NCBI GenBank assembly: GCA_903827955.1
Contig: CAIKKJ010000057.1
Coordinates: 1-35,291 of the forward strand
Source of the DNA: an uncultured Verrucomicrobia subdivision 3 bacterium
GTDB taxonomy: Bacteria; Verrucomicrobiota; Verrucomicrobiia; Limisphaerales; UBA11358
Direction of reading: 5' to 3'
Length of the DNA stretch: 35,291 bases
Position numbers and translations under genes: made by a program. Each line of letters starts with the position of its first letter. Positions within the stretch are counted from its first letter, which is position 1. Under the pieces are notes generated by a model, which was not told the DNA's origin, made no database searches, and saw nothing but the letters and a program-made list of their open reading frames with translations. Shown piece by piece: positions 17,756 to 26,165 of this stretch.

Positions 17756-20707
17756 ATGATAGATTCACTCAACTCCAGCGTCCGCCTGCGTCCTGGCAAA
17801 TTGATTGGCCTGATCGCCGTTGTCATTCTGGCTTCGCAAAATATTTTTGGATTCGGAGTGGCGAGCTATGTTGAAACCATTCCCACAGCCAACAGTTTTG
17901 CTTTGTGCGGCGGCTCGGCGGCGACGATTCTGATTGATTCGAATGATTGGCCGGGAGCTGTCCGCGCGGCAGATGATTTGTCGGCTGACATCCAGCGCGT
18001 CACCGGACAGCGGTCGCAAGTTTTTGATGAACCGAAATCTGCCGGAAAAAATGTCGTCATCGTCGGCACGATCGGCAAAAGCGAATTCATTGACCGGCTG
18101 ATTCGCGAAAAGAAAATTAATGCCTCGGAAATCACCGGCAAATGGGAATCATTTTTTCTCCAAGTCGTGCCGCAGCCGTTCCCGGGAATTGAAAATGCGC
18201 TCGTCATTTGTGGCAGCGACAAGCGTGGGACGATTTATGGCATTTACGATTTGTCCGAGCAGATTGGCGTGTCGCCTTGGTATTACTGGGCGGATGTGCC
18301 GCCGAAACATCGCGACCACCTTTTTGTGAAAGCCGGAAAATTTGTGCAAGGCCCGCCGTCGGTGAAGTATCGCGGCATATTCCTGAATGACGAAGCACCG
18401 GATTTGACGGGATGGATTCAGGCGAAATACGGCAGCGCCCCCGGCTACCGGCAGGCCGCCAACTATGGTCGCGGCTTTTACACTAATGTCTTCGAACTGA
18501 TGTTACGTATCCGCGCCAACTATCTGTGGCCCGCGATGTGGAACAACGCCTTCAACGAGGATGACACAAATAATCCCGCACTCGCAGATGAATACGGCAT
18601 CGTGATGGGCAATTCGCATCAAGAACCCATGCTGCGGGCGCAGAAGGAGTGGGATCGCCGTTATCAAAAAACCGTCGGGAGTTGGAATTACGCCCAGCAC
18701 CCGGACATCGTCTCCAACTTTTGGCGCGAAGGCATCGCCCGAAATAAAAAATACGAAAACATCATCACCATCGGATTACGTGGCGCGAATGATACGCCGA
18801 TGGCCGAAGGCGGGCCGGAAGCCAACATGGAACTGCTGGAAAAAATCGTAGGTGTGCAAAGAAAAATTATTTCTGAAGAGGTGAATTCTAACGTAACCCA
18901 AGTGCCCCAGCTCTGGTGTCTTTACAAAGAGGTGATGGATTTTTACAACGCCGGAATGCGCACGCCGGATGATGTGACGCTGCTGTGGGCGGAAGATAAT
19001 TGGGGCAACGTCCGCCGGCTGCCCAGTGCCGAGGAACGCCAGCGCAGCGGTGGCGCGGGGGTTTACTATCACTTCGATTATCACGGCAGCCCGCGCAACT
19101 ACCAGTGGCTCAACACCAGTCCGATTTCAAAAGTCTGGGATCAGATGTCGCTCGCCAAACAATATGGCGCCGACCGGATTTGGATCGTGAACGTCGGCCA
19201 TTTCAAAGGCACTGAATTTCCGTTGGAATTCTTCATGCGCCTCGCCTGGGACACCTCGCGTTGGACGAATGAAAGTTTGGACGAGTTCACTCGGCTTTGG
19301 GCAGAACGCGAATTTGGTCCTGCGCCCGCCGGTGAAATTGCCGACATCATTTCCGCCTACACGAAATTTAATGGCCGCCGCAAACCCGAATTGATCGACG
19401 CGGAAACTTACAGCCTCGTGAATTATGGCGAGTTTGAAAAGGTCGTTGCGGACTATGCATCGCTCGCAGCGAAGGCGGAAAAAATCAGCGCGCAACTGCC
19501 GCCGGAAAGCCGCGCCGCATTTTACGAACTCATTTGGTTTCCGACGAAGGCCAGCGCGGGATTGAACGCGATGTATCTCGCCGCCGCCAAAAATAATTTG
19601 TATGCGAAACAAGGTCGCGCCAGCGCGAACGATTTCGCTACGCAAACCCGGGCGTTGTTCGCTGCGCAAACCAACCTGATGAATGAGTTCAACACGCAGT
19701 TTGCTGGTGGCAAATGGAATCATTTCATGGATCAAACTTACATCGGCTACACGAATTGGAACGAACCAAAGCAAAATAATTTGGACGCCGTTCAGCTGAC
19801 GGAAATTCAAGTCTCAGATGCGGCGGCGATGGGGGTGGCGGTTGAAGGTTCGGAAGCAGCGATGACCAATGATGAAATCTCCTTGCCGCAGTTTGATGTG
19901 TTCAATCAACAGCGCCGATACGTTGACGTTTTCAACAAGGGTAAAAAAACGTTTGAATTTTCAGTCGCTTCGGATTCGCCGTGGATAGTTGTAAGTGAAA
20001 CCCGCGGCGAAGTTGAAAAAGACAAGCGTGTGTGGATCAGTCTGGATTGGAGCAAAGCACCAAGCGGCATCAGCAGCGGAAAAATAATAATATCCGGCAC
20101 GGGCAATGACGTGACGGTGAAAGTCAGCGCGTTTCATCCTGCCGAGCCGCCGCGCGATTTGTTGCAGGGCTTTGTCGAAGGCGATGGCTGCGTCTCCATC
20201 GAAACGGAGCATTTCACCCAGAAGTTGGATGCCGGCGCGAACCGCTGGGTAAAAATTCCGAATTACGGTCACACGCTCTCTGCCATGCGCACGGCCGCGC
20301 CCGCCGACGCGCAAGCGACACCGGGAAAAGATTCGCCTTGCCTCGAATATAAAATGTTTTTGTTCAGCGCCGGCAAGGTCGAAGTTGAATCCACCGTCGG
20401 CGCGACGTTGAATTTTATTCATGGCCGCCCGCTGCGTTACGCGGTTTCGTTCGACGACGAAGTGCCGCAAGTTGTCACGATTGTTCCCGCCGATTACACT
20501 GCGGGGGCGAACGGCAATCGTGATTGGGCGGAATCGGTCAAAAACAACTGCCGACACGTCACCTCCACTCACACACTCGCAACCGCAGGTGACCACACCT
20601 TGAAAATTTGGATGATCGATCCAGCGGTGGCGGTGGAAAAAATCGTCGTCAACACCGGCGGCGTGAAGCCCAGCTATCTTGGCCCGCCGGAAAGCTTTCA
20701 TAATTGA
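17756..20707 (+). CDS. GH115 xylan alpha-1,2-glucuronidase
   Basis: 983 residues from ATG 17756. Upstream in-frame codons reach 17267 but run through the PATR gene and the divergent promoter. A signal-like hydrophobic segment (LIGLIAVVILASQNIFGFG) is followed by GH115 landmarks: GKWESFFLQVV, ICGSDKRGTIYGIYDLSEQIGVSPWYYWADVPP (split over adjacent blocks), KYRGIFLNDEAPDLTGW, RANYLWPAMWNNAFNEDD, YGIVMGNSHQEPMLRAQKEW, DVTLLWAEDNWGNVRRLP, GGAGVYYHFDYHGSPRNYQW and DRIWIVNVGHFKGTEFPLEF. The C-terminal third is the family's usual beta-sandwich part. GH115 enzymes remove (4-O-methyl)glucuronic acid from internal and terminal xylose residues of xylan. The next gene, mannonate dehydratase, belongs to the route that consumes glucuronate. 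Length and motifs are normal. Confidence 0.95.
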   Translation: MIDSLNSSVRLRPGKLIGLIAVVILASQNIFGFGVASYVETIPTANSFALCGGSAATILIDSNDWPGAVRAADDLSADIQRVTGQRSQVFDEPKSAGKNVVIVGTIGKSEFIDRLIREKKINASEITGKWESFFLQVVPQPFPGIENALVICGSDKRGTIYGIYDLSEQIGVSPWYYWADVPPKHRDHLFVKAGKFVQGPPSVKYRGIFLNDEAPDLTGWIQAKYGSAPGYRQAANYGRGFYTNVFELMLRIRANYLWPAMWNNAFNEDDTNNPALADEYGIVMGNSHQEPMLRAQKEWDRRYQKTVGSWNYAQHPDIVSNFWREGIARNKKYENIITIGLRGANDTPMAEGGPEANMELLEKIVGVQRKIISEEVNSNVTQVPQLWCLYKEVMDFYNAGMRTPDDVTLLWAEDNWGNVRRLPSAEERQRSGGAGVYYHFDYHGSPRNYQWLNTSPISKVWDQMSLAKQYGADRIWIVNVGHFKGTEFPLEFFMRLAWDTSRWTNESLDEFTRLWAEREFGPAPAGEIADIISAYTKFNGRRKPELIDAETYSLVNYGEFEKVVADYASLAAKAEKISAQLPPESRAAFYELIWFPTKASAGLNAMYLAAAKNNLYAKQGRASANDFATQTRALFAAQTNLMNEFNTQFAGGKWNHFMDQTYIGYTNWNEPKQNNLDAVQLTEIQVSDAAAMGVAVEGSEAAMTNDEISLPQFDVFNQQRRYVDVFNKGKKTFEFSVASDSPWIVVSETRGEVEKDKRVWISLDWSKAPSGISSGKIIISGTGNDVTVKVSAFHPAEPPRDLLQGFVEGDGCVSIETEHFTQKLDAGANRWVKIPNYGHTLSAMRTAAPADAQATPGKDSPCLEYKMFLFSAGKVEVESTVGATLNFIHGRPLRYAVSFDDEVPQVVTIVPADYTAGANGNRDWAESVKNNCRHVTSTHTLATAGDHTLKIWMIDPAVAVEKIVVNTGGVKPSYLGPPESFHN

Positions 20708-20760
20708 TGGACAAATCTTTTACGGCGCGGACGCAATCTGTATCTTCATATTCGAAATGA
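20707..20760 (+). CDS. 17-codon mini-ORF bridging GH115 and uxuA
   Basis: ATG 20707 overlaps the GH115 stop (TGATG), and the frame encodes MDKSFTARTQSVSSYSK. Its TGA at 20758-20760 overlaps the uxuA start (ATGA). This exactly fills the 49-base gap between the two genes. It may pass ribosomes from one gene to the next (translational coupling) rather than make a functional peptide. The overlaps are seen directly; the role is inference. Confidence 0.4.
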   Translation: MDKSFTARTQSVSSYSK

Positions 20761-21824
20761 AACTCGGACTCGGACTTTACCGGCATCAACTCAACGCGGA
20801 GCATTATCGCTTTGCCCGGCAATGCGGTTGCACGCATCTGGTCATTCATCTCGTTGATTATTTTCGCTCGTCGCGCAGCAACCAGCCCGGCGACCAACCT
20901 TGCGGTGACGACAGCGGTTGGGGCCTCGCCGGCGATCCGGACAAGCTCTGGACGTTTGAGGAGCTCGCCGCCATCAAAAAAGGTATCAACGCCAACGGTC
21001 TCGAACTGGAGGCGATAGAAAATTTTGACCCCGCGCACTGGCACGATGTTTTGCTCGATGGCCCAAAAAAATTGCAGCAGATCGAAAATGTAAAAACAAT
21101 CATCCGCAACGTCGGCAAAGCCGGTATTCCAGTTTTTGGCTATAATTTTTCCATCGCTGGCGTCGCGGGGCGCGTGAAGGGGAAATTCGCGCGCGGTGAC
21201 GCCGAAGCGGTCGGCATGGACGGTCCGCTCGACACACCGTTGCCCAATGGCATGGCGTGGAACATGGTTTTTGATAAAAATGCGGCGGTGGGAAATATCC
21301 CCTCCGCCACGCATGAACAGTTGTGGTCGCGCCTGAAATTTTTTCTCGATGAGCTCATTCCCGTCGCCGAGGAAGCTGGCGTCACGCTTGCCGCGCATCC
21401 CGATGATCCGCCGCTGCCGTTCGTCCGCGCGCAGCCGCGCCTCGTCTGGCAGCCGCAGCTTTACCAGAAGCTCATCGACCTGAAACCGAGCCCGCGCAAC
21501 GCGCTGGAATTTTGCGTCGGCACGATTGCCGAGATGCAAGATGGCAATGTTTATGACACGGTAGAAACTTACAGCCGCCAGCAGAAACTCGGCTACGTTC
21601 ATCTCCGCAACGTGCGCGAAAAAGTTCCCTTTTATAAAGAGACGTTCATTGACGACGGCGAAGTCGATGTGCTGCGCGTATTGAAAATTTTGCAGAAAAA
21701 TAATTTCACCGGCGTCATCATCCCCGACCACGCGCCGCAAATGAGCTGCGCCGCGCCGTGGCACGCGGGCATGGCTTATGCGCTGGGATTTTTGCGGGCG
21801 GGATTGAAAACGCTCGAACACTAA
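20757..21824 (+). CDS. uxuA: Mannonate dehydratase
   Basis: 355 residues from ATG 20757, near the roughly 360-residue form of Gram-positive UxuA. It begins MKLGLGLYRHQLNAEHYRFA, typical of the family. The expected metal-binding stations are present: AAHPDDPPLP (His), EFCVGTIAEM (Cys), YVHLRNVREK (His) and IIPDHAPQM (Asp/His). The enzyme is cytoplasmic and dehydrates D-mannonate to 2-keto-3-deoxygluconate, the third step of glucuronate breakdown. Its place directly after GH115 makes biological sense because that enzyme frees glucuronic acid from xylan. The uronate isomerase and mannonate oxidoreductase needed for the earlier steps are not in the window. A strong terminator follows. Confidence 0.95.
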   Translation: MKLGLGLYRHQLNAEHYRFARQCGCTHLVIHLVDYFRSSRSNQPGDQPCGDDSGWGLAGDPDKLWTFEELAAIKKGINANGLELEAIENFDPAHWHDVLLDGPKKLQQIENVKTIIRNVGKAGIPVFGYNFSIAGVAGRVKGKFARGDAEAVGMDGPLDTPLPNGMAWNMVFDKNAAVGNIPSATHEQLWSRLKFFLDELIPVAEEAGVTLAAHPDDPPLPFVRAQPRLVWQPQLYQKLIDLKPSPRNALEFCVGTIAEMQDGNVYDTVETYSRQQKLGYVHLRNVREKVPFYKETFIDDGEVDVLRVLKILQKNNFTGVIIPDHAPQMSCAAPWHAGMAYALGFLRAGLKTLEH

Positions 21825-21848
21825 ATCGGCTGAAGTTGGCTTACGACC

Positions 21849-21890
21849 AAACCCGCCGGAGCAGGTAACTGTTCCGGCGGGTTTTTATTT
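21849..21890 (+). terminator. Rho-independent terminator of the GH115-uxuA operon
   Basis: The hairpin pairs AAACCCGCCGGAGCAG with CTGTTCCGGCGGGTTT around a GTAA tetraloop and runs into TTTTTATTTT. It starts 25 bases after the uxuA stop. Confidence 0.9.
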
Positions 21891-21892
21891 TA

Positions 21893-21912
21893 TATGGGGT
21901 GAACACCCCATA
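21893..21912. repeat. Perfect 9-bp inverted repeat TATGGGGTG-AA-CACCCCATA
   Basis: The two arms (21893-21901 and 21904-21912) are perfect complements around AA. The repeat lies directly after the uxuA terminator and upstream of the cytochrome operon. It could be an operator for that operon or part of a composite terminator; the two-base centre favours a protein-binding site over an RNA hairpin. Confidence 0.45.
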
Positions 21913-21944
21913 GCGGCGGAAGCCCAGCTGTGTCCAAACTTACC

Positions 21945-22035
21945 GGCTTGATTCTCCGTGAACGCAGCAAGACATGTCTGAGGTTTTGCCAAAGACGGTT
22001 AGTCAGGCACCGGGTAACCGGTCAGTGTGTAATCA
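21945..22035 (+). other. Possible structured leader of the cytochrome operon
   Basis: The leader contains several potential helices: the palindrome AGACATGTCT (21970-21979), GCC...GAC-GGTTA-GTC...GGC (about 21988-22008) and ACCGG-GTAA-CCGGT (22009-22022), a 5-bp stem capped by a GNRA tetraloop. I compared it with the c-di-GMP (GEMM) and cobalamin riboswitch patterns and it does not fit. It may be an unassigned leader RNA or chance pairing. Confidence 0.25.
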
Positions 22036-22083
22036 GTGGAAGAGGCAACCGTTGCCCGCCGTGAACCTAAACCCAAAAGCGAC

Positions 22084-22437
22084 ATGAAAAAATCCCCTCC
22101 GGCCAAAAGACATATTTCAATCATCTTTGCCGCCGTGCTCGCCGCCGCGCTCGTTGGCGGCGCGGCCTCCAGAGTCGGAGCCGATGAATCTGCCGCGACC
22201 AATGCGGCACCCAGCACCGTTGCGCCGGATGTCGCGAAGGGCGAACTCCACAAAAAGCTCACCGGCGCGGAATTGTATTCGATGCACTGCAACCGTTGCC
22301 ACCCGGAACGATTCCCGACGGAGCGGACGGCGGCGCAGTGGAAAACGGTCACCCTGCATATGCAGATTCGCGCCGGCATTCCCGGCAACCAGGCGCGTCT
22401 GATCCTCCAATACCTTCAGGAAAACAGCGGACGGTGA
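22084..22437 (+). CDS. Monoheme c-type cytochrome
   Basis: 117 residues from ATG 22084; an upstream in-frame extension lacks a good start. The N-terminus KRHISIIFAAVLAAALVGGAAS is a signal or anchor segment. One haem site, CNRCH (Cys69, Cys72, His73), follows in GAELYSMHCNRCHPERFPTERT, and Met in TLHMQIRAG is a possible distal ligand. The protein is probably periplasmic or membrane-tethered. It is the first gene of a three-gene set with an outer-membrane barrel (25 bases on) and a diheme cytochrome, so it should pass electrons within that set. The partner reaction is unknown. Confidence 0.85.
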   Translation: MKKSPPAKRHISIIFAAVLAAALVGGAASRVGADESAATNAAPSTVAPDVAKGELHKKLTGAELYSMHCNRCHPERFPTERTAAQWKTVTLHMQIRAGIPGNQARLILQYLQENSGR

Positions 22438-22462
22438 ATTGTCTTCAACCTATCTAACCCGC

Positions 22463-23800
22463 ATGAAAAAAAATATAAAGACCAGCCGCTGGATGTCCGG
22501 ATTTGTTGCGGCGACCTGCGCTCTGGGCGCTCTCGCTCCTTCGCCTGTCAAGGCAACAGTGAGCGATGAAGATTTCAACGCGCTGAAAGCCATGGTTCAG
22601 CAGATGAACGGTCAGTTGCAATCGCTGAAACAGACGAACCAGCTAGACCAGCAGATTATCCAGCAGTTGCAACTGAAGCTCACCGAGACACAGCGCACCG
22701 CCGTGGAGGCACAGCAGAACAGCATCGCCGCCACGCAAGCACAAGCATCGCCACGCGTCCCGCTGGACGAGGCCACGGTCAACCATAACTTTCAGATTTT
22801 GGGCGACGCAGAAATCCAATACGTCAAGACACAAGGGCAGAACGGCTCATTCGCGCTGGCGGATTTTGCGCCGATTTTTCTCTATCGCGGCGGCGATCGG
22901 ATCTTGTTCGAGGCGGGCTTTGATTTTGGCCTGCAAAACAATTCACCTAACGGCGGCGGTTACACGACCACGATTAATCTGAGTTTTGCGCAACTGGATT
23001 ATGTGCTGAACGACTATCTGGTTCTTTGCGCGGGCAATCTGGTGCTGCCACTGGGAACTTACAGCGAGCGCACGGCGGGATGGTTGAACAAATTTCCCGA
23101 TGATCCGTTGGCGGTTGATTTGGTTCCCGGCAGCGGCGTCGGTGCGGAGTTGCGCGGCGCGTTGCCGCTGGGTGAGAGTGGCAAGCTGCTCACCTATTCC
23201 GTTTACGGTGTGAACGGCCCCGGTTCGGCGGATGGCACGGGCAACCATGATCAACTGGATCTCGGAGGCAACGTTGGCATCACGTCCGACGGCACCACTG
23301 CCAATCTGCACGACAATTTGGTCGGTGGCGCGCGGGTGGCGGTCTTCCTGCCGTTTTACAAACCGCATTATGATTTGGAGCTGGGCCTTTCCGGCCAGTC
23401 GGGCGAATGGGATAGCGCTGGCGGCCATCTCTGGAGCGTCGGCGTGCTGGATGCGTCTTTACATCTTGGTCCGAATTTTGAGGCGAAGGGAGAATACATC
23501 TTGAGCCGCTTCGGCAGCGACGATCTGGGCCAGATTCGCCAGGAAGGCTGGTTCGTGCAGGCAGGTTACCGGCTGGCTGGTTTGAATCTCAATCTGCCGT
23601 TCGTGAACAATGTGGAGCTGGTCGGGCGCTATGATTCGCTGCGCGACGGCATGGGAACCACCACCGACCGGGTTACCGCCGGCTACATTTATTATATCAC
23701 CAGCGCCTTGCTGTTTGAGGGCGATTACGAATTCATTCACAGCTCCGACCCGGCGCAGCCAACCTCGCAAATCATTTTGCAGATGTCGTATGGATTCTGA
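22463..23800 (+). CDS. Outer-membrane beta-barrel protein with N-terminal coiled coil (porin-like)
   Basis: 445 residues from ATG 22463 (the open frame begins at TTG 22439). A signal peptide (about 1-32) is followed by a Gln/Leu-rich heptad segment (about 37-85, MVQQMNGQLQSLKQTNQL) that should form a trimeric coiled coil. Alternating amphipathic strands then run to a C-terminal aromatic residue (ILQMSYGF), the classical outer-membrane targeting end. Phrases such as APIFLYRGGDRILFEAGFDFGLQ and WFVQAGYRLAGLNLNLPFVNNVELVGRYD resemble porin-type barrels of unknown substrate in Planctomycetota/Verrucomicrobiota. It is flanked at 25 and 21 bases by cytochrome c genes, so it may be the outer-membrane partner of an electron-transfer or metal/anion-handling system. 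Confidence 0.8.
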   Translation: MKKNIKTSRWMSGFVAATCALGALAPSPVKATVSDEDFNALKAMVQQMNGQLQSLKQTNQLDQQIIQQLQLKLTETQRTAVEAQQNSIAATQAQASPRVPLDEATVNHNFQILGDAEIQYVKTQGQNGSFALADFAPIFLYRGGDRILFEAGFDFGLQNNSPNGGGYTTTINLSFAQLDYVLNDYLVLCAGNLVLPLGTYSERTAGWLNKFPDDPLAVDLVPGSGVGAELRGALPLGESGKLLTYSVYGVNGPGSADGTGNHDQLDLGGNVGITSDGTTANLHDNLVGGARVAVFLPFYKPHYDLELGLSGQSGEWDSAGGHLWSVGVLDASLHLGPNFEAKGEYILSRFGSDDLGQIRQEGWFVQAGYRLAGLNLNLPFVNNVELVGRYDSLRDGMGTTTDRVTAGYIYYITSALLFEGDYEFIHSSDPAQPTSQIILQMSYGF

Positions 23801-23821
23801 AACGTGCGGTAAAACGTCACC

Positions 23822-24616
23822 ATGAAAACATTTACTTTCCAAAACCGGCAACGGCAGTCCCCTTTGAAAACCTTGGCGGCGGCGGCGCTGGCGGGTTGGT
23901 TCCTCACCCAAGCCAGCGCCGCCGAACCGACCAACTCATCGCCGACTTATCTGCGTGACATCCAGCCCATTTTCATGGGCAGTTGTTCGCGCTGTCACAA
24001 TCAGGAAACGCGTTTTGTCTACAACTGGCTGGATTACAAAACCGCCTATGCCGATCGCTGGGAGATCAAGCGGCGCATCTGGGACAGTTGGAAAGATTCG
24101 TATTACAAGGAAGCGATGCCCATCGCCAACAGCCCCGAGTCGCTCGCGCTCACCGATGAAGAACGTCTCACCATCCGCAAATGGGTGGAAAGCGGCAGCC
24201 CGCGCGGCGTCGCGCCGCCAGCCGACGGTGTCAAAACCAAAGCCGAGCGCATTGAGCTGGGACATCGGCTGTTCACGATTTGCGCCGCGTGCCATCAGCC
24301 TACCGGACGCGGACTGCCCAACCTATTTCCGCCTTTAGCCGGCTCTGATTATCTGAATGCCGATAAAAACCGGGCGATAAAACTGGTCATCAACGGACGG
24401 CAGGGAGAAGTGGTTGTGAATGGAATGAAGTTTAATAACAACATGCCGGCATTCCCGCTTTCGGATCAGGATGTCGCGAACGTCATGACTTACGTTTACA
24501 ATTCGTTCGGCAACTCTGGCCTCGAGGTCACGCCCGAAGAAGTAAAAGTTCTTCGTGCACAAGCGCCCGAGCCGGTCGGCAAACCCGCGCCCGCTGTAAA
24601 AAGCGCTTTCGAATAA
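23822..24616 (+). CDS. Diheme c-type cytochrome
   Basis: 264 residues with a signal peptide ending ASAAEP (about 34). The first haem domain has CSRCH (Cys55, Cys58, His59) in YLRDIQPIFMGSCSRCHN, the 'I.PIF...C..CH' pattern common in Planctomycetota/Verrucomicrobiota cytochromes, with Met99 (KEAMP) a likely distal ligand. The second is a class I domain with CAACH (Cys154, Cys157, His158) in TICAACHQPTGRGLPNLFPP and Met208 in NNNMPAFPLSDQDVANVMTY. It should be a periplasmic electron carrier. It closes the cytochrome-barrel-cytochrome operon. No clear terminator follows. Confidence 0.9.
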   Translation: MKTFTFQNRQRQSPLKTLAAAALAGWFLTQASAAEPTNSSPTYLRDIQPIFMGSCSRCHNQETRFVYNWLDYKTAYADRWEIKRRIWDSWKDSYYKEAMPIANSPESLALTDEERLTIRKWVESGSPRGVAPPADGVKTKAERIELGHRLFTICAACHQPTGRGLPNLFPPLAGSDYLNADKNRAIKLVINGRQGEVVVNGMKFNNNMPAFPLSDQDVANVMTYVYNSFGNSGLEVTPEEVKVLRAQAPEPVGKPAPAVKSAFE

Positions 24617-24900
24617 GAGCCTGGCCGCAGATGATCACCCAGTGAATACATGTGTTGTGCCGCCGCAACCGCGCATCAGCATCGGCTCAACAATCCAAAC
24701 TTCTTCCCAGCACGTTAATCAACGTTGTTGGGCTATATCGAAATATTTTTGTTCGCACTTTGCCTGCGTCATATCGACTACAAAAAAGTAGCCGAAATGA
24801 CAATTGGTGTTCTGCATTTCATTTAACCCCGCCGCCATCACTCCGATAAACGCTCAAGCCTCAATCATGTCCGCGTTGTATTGTGCCCATCTAATCGGGT
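24617..24900. other. Non-coding spacer before the RNA methyltransferase
   Basis: No gene, RNA gene or strong hairpin is supported in these 284 bases. The region probably contains the end of the cytochrome transcript and the promoter of the next gene, but I cannot place either. Confidence 0.35.
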
Positions 24901-26046
24901 ATGCTGCGGGACATGATTCATGATGTTCAAGCCATCGCGGCGGAAGTGATCCGTAAGACCGGCAAAGATAAACCGGCGGATGCGGCGTTGCGCGAGGTGC
25001 TCAAGCAGATCAAAGACCTCGCGCCCTTCGACGCGACGGAGATCGCCAAGACCGTTTTTCTGTATTACCGCTGGCACGTCTGGCTACGCGAGGAACGCGG
25101 CGTGGAAAACAAGATGCGGCTCGCCATCCGCTTGAACCAACGCTTTCAGGCAAATAATTCCAACGTGCCGTTGTCCGAACTTCGCGCCAATGCCGTGCCC
25201 GCATGGACGGCAACAGAAATGGAAGTCACGGATGCATGGTTGCTCTCGTTGCAGCGCGAACCCAAATTGTGGTTGCGCGCCAAACGCGGCACGGCGGAGT
25301 CGCTGGCGCGAACATTGTTCGCGGCGGATGCCAGCCCGTTGCTGTCGGAAGCAATTTTGTATCGCGGCGAAGAAGATTTGTTCAAGACGCCAGAATTTCA
25401 CGCGGGCGAATTTGAGATCCAAGACATCGCGTCGCAGCTCGTCGGGATGCTTTGCGCGCCGCAGCCGGGCGAGACTTGGTGGGATACTTGCGCCGGCGAA
25501 GGCGGAAAAACGTTGCACTTATCCGACTTGATGCAAAACAAAGGAATGCTTTGGGCGAGCGACCGCGCGGAATGGCGATTGACCAAACTCAAACGCAGGG
25601 CAGGGCGGGCAAAAGTGTTCAACTACCGCTCGGCGCACTGGGACGGCGGCGCGAAGCTGCCGACGAAAACAAAATTCGATGGCGTGCTCGTGGATGCACC
25701 ATGCAGTGGCATTGGAACGTGGCAGCGCAATCCACAGGCGCGCTGGACGACCGAGCCGAACGACGTGCGCGAGCTTTCAGTCATCCAGAAGCAGTTGCTC
25801 ACGCACGTCGCGCCGAGCGTGAAGCCGGGCGGCAAATTGATCTTCTCCGTTTGCACCTTGACGCGTGCGGAATCCACGGAAGTGGCGGATCATTTCAACG
25901 CGGCGCACCCGGATTTTGAGCCGCTCATCTGGGATGCCATCAAGTTTCAGCATCACGCGATCGAGCAGGCTTCGCAAGTCATGGTATGGCCAAACGATTT
26001 AAGCGGCAACGGCATGTTCATCGCCGGCTGGCGACGGAAAAAGTAA
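24901..26046 (+). CDS. RsmB/NOP-family RNA (cytosine-5) methyltransferase
   Basis: 381 residues. The C-terminal two thirds is a class I SAM-dependent fold: DTCAGEGGKTLHLSDLM (SAM-binding motif I), VDAPCSGIGTWQRNP (motif IV, Cys268) and FSVCTLTRAESTEV (motif VI, Cys318). The two-cysteine arrangement is that of m5C RNA methyltransferases, where the motif VI Cys attacks C6 and the motif IV Cys assists release. The N-terminal part resembles the NusB-like region of RsmB but is shorter than in E. coli (429 residues). The likely substrate is 16S rRNA or tRNA. ATG 24913 (MIHDVQAIA) is an alternative start. The gene is not obviously in an operon. Confidence 0.9.
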   Translation: MLRDMIHDVQAIAAEVIRKTGKDKPADAALREVLKQIKDLAPFDATEIAKTVFLYYRWHVWLREERGVENKMRLAIRLNQRFQANNSNVPLSELRANAVPAWTATEMEVTDAWLLSLQREPKLWLRAKRGTAESLARTLFAADASPLLSEAILYRGEEDLFKTPEFHAGEFEIQDIASQLVGMLCAPQPGETWWDTCAGEGGKTLHLSDLMQNKGMLWASDRAEWRLTKLKRRAGRAKVFNYRSAHWDGGAKLPTKTKFDGVLVDAPCSGIGTWQRNPQARWTTEPNDVRELSVIQKQLLTHVAPSVKPGGKLIFSVCTLTRAESTEVADHFNAAHPDFEPLIWDAIKFQHHAIEQASQVMVWPNDLSGNGMFIAGWRRKK

Positions 26047-26050
26047 TTGG

Positions 26051-26083
26051 GGTGGGAGGAGTCGCAGCGCGACACTGTCCACC
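26051..26083. repeat. Interrupted inverted repeat after the methyltransferase gene
   Basis: GGTGG...CCACC encloses GTCGC-AGC-GCGAC. It starts five bases after the stop and could fold as a terminator-like or REP-like hairpin, but no T-tract follows. Confidence 0.35.
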
Positions 26084-26165
26084 ATCCACGGTTTGTTGCC
26101 CATTCGTCACCTGGATTTAACCTGTCCGTCTTTGTGTTTGGCGCGGGGCAGGCTAGTTTGTCAGC

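Noticed and set aside
20649-21821. 390-codon minus-strand frame opposite uxuA
   Set aside because: It is a shadow of mannonate dehydratase, with no motif of its own.
21945-22035. c-di-GMP (GEMM) or cobalamin riboswitch before the cytochrome genes
   Set aside because: CAAAC, ACGCA and a GNRA hairpin look suggestive one by one, but the spacing and helices do not match either consensus.
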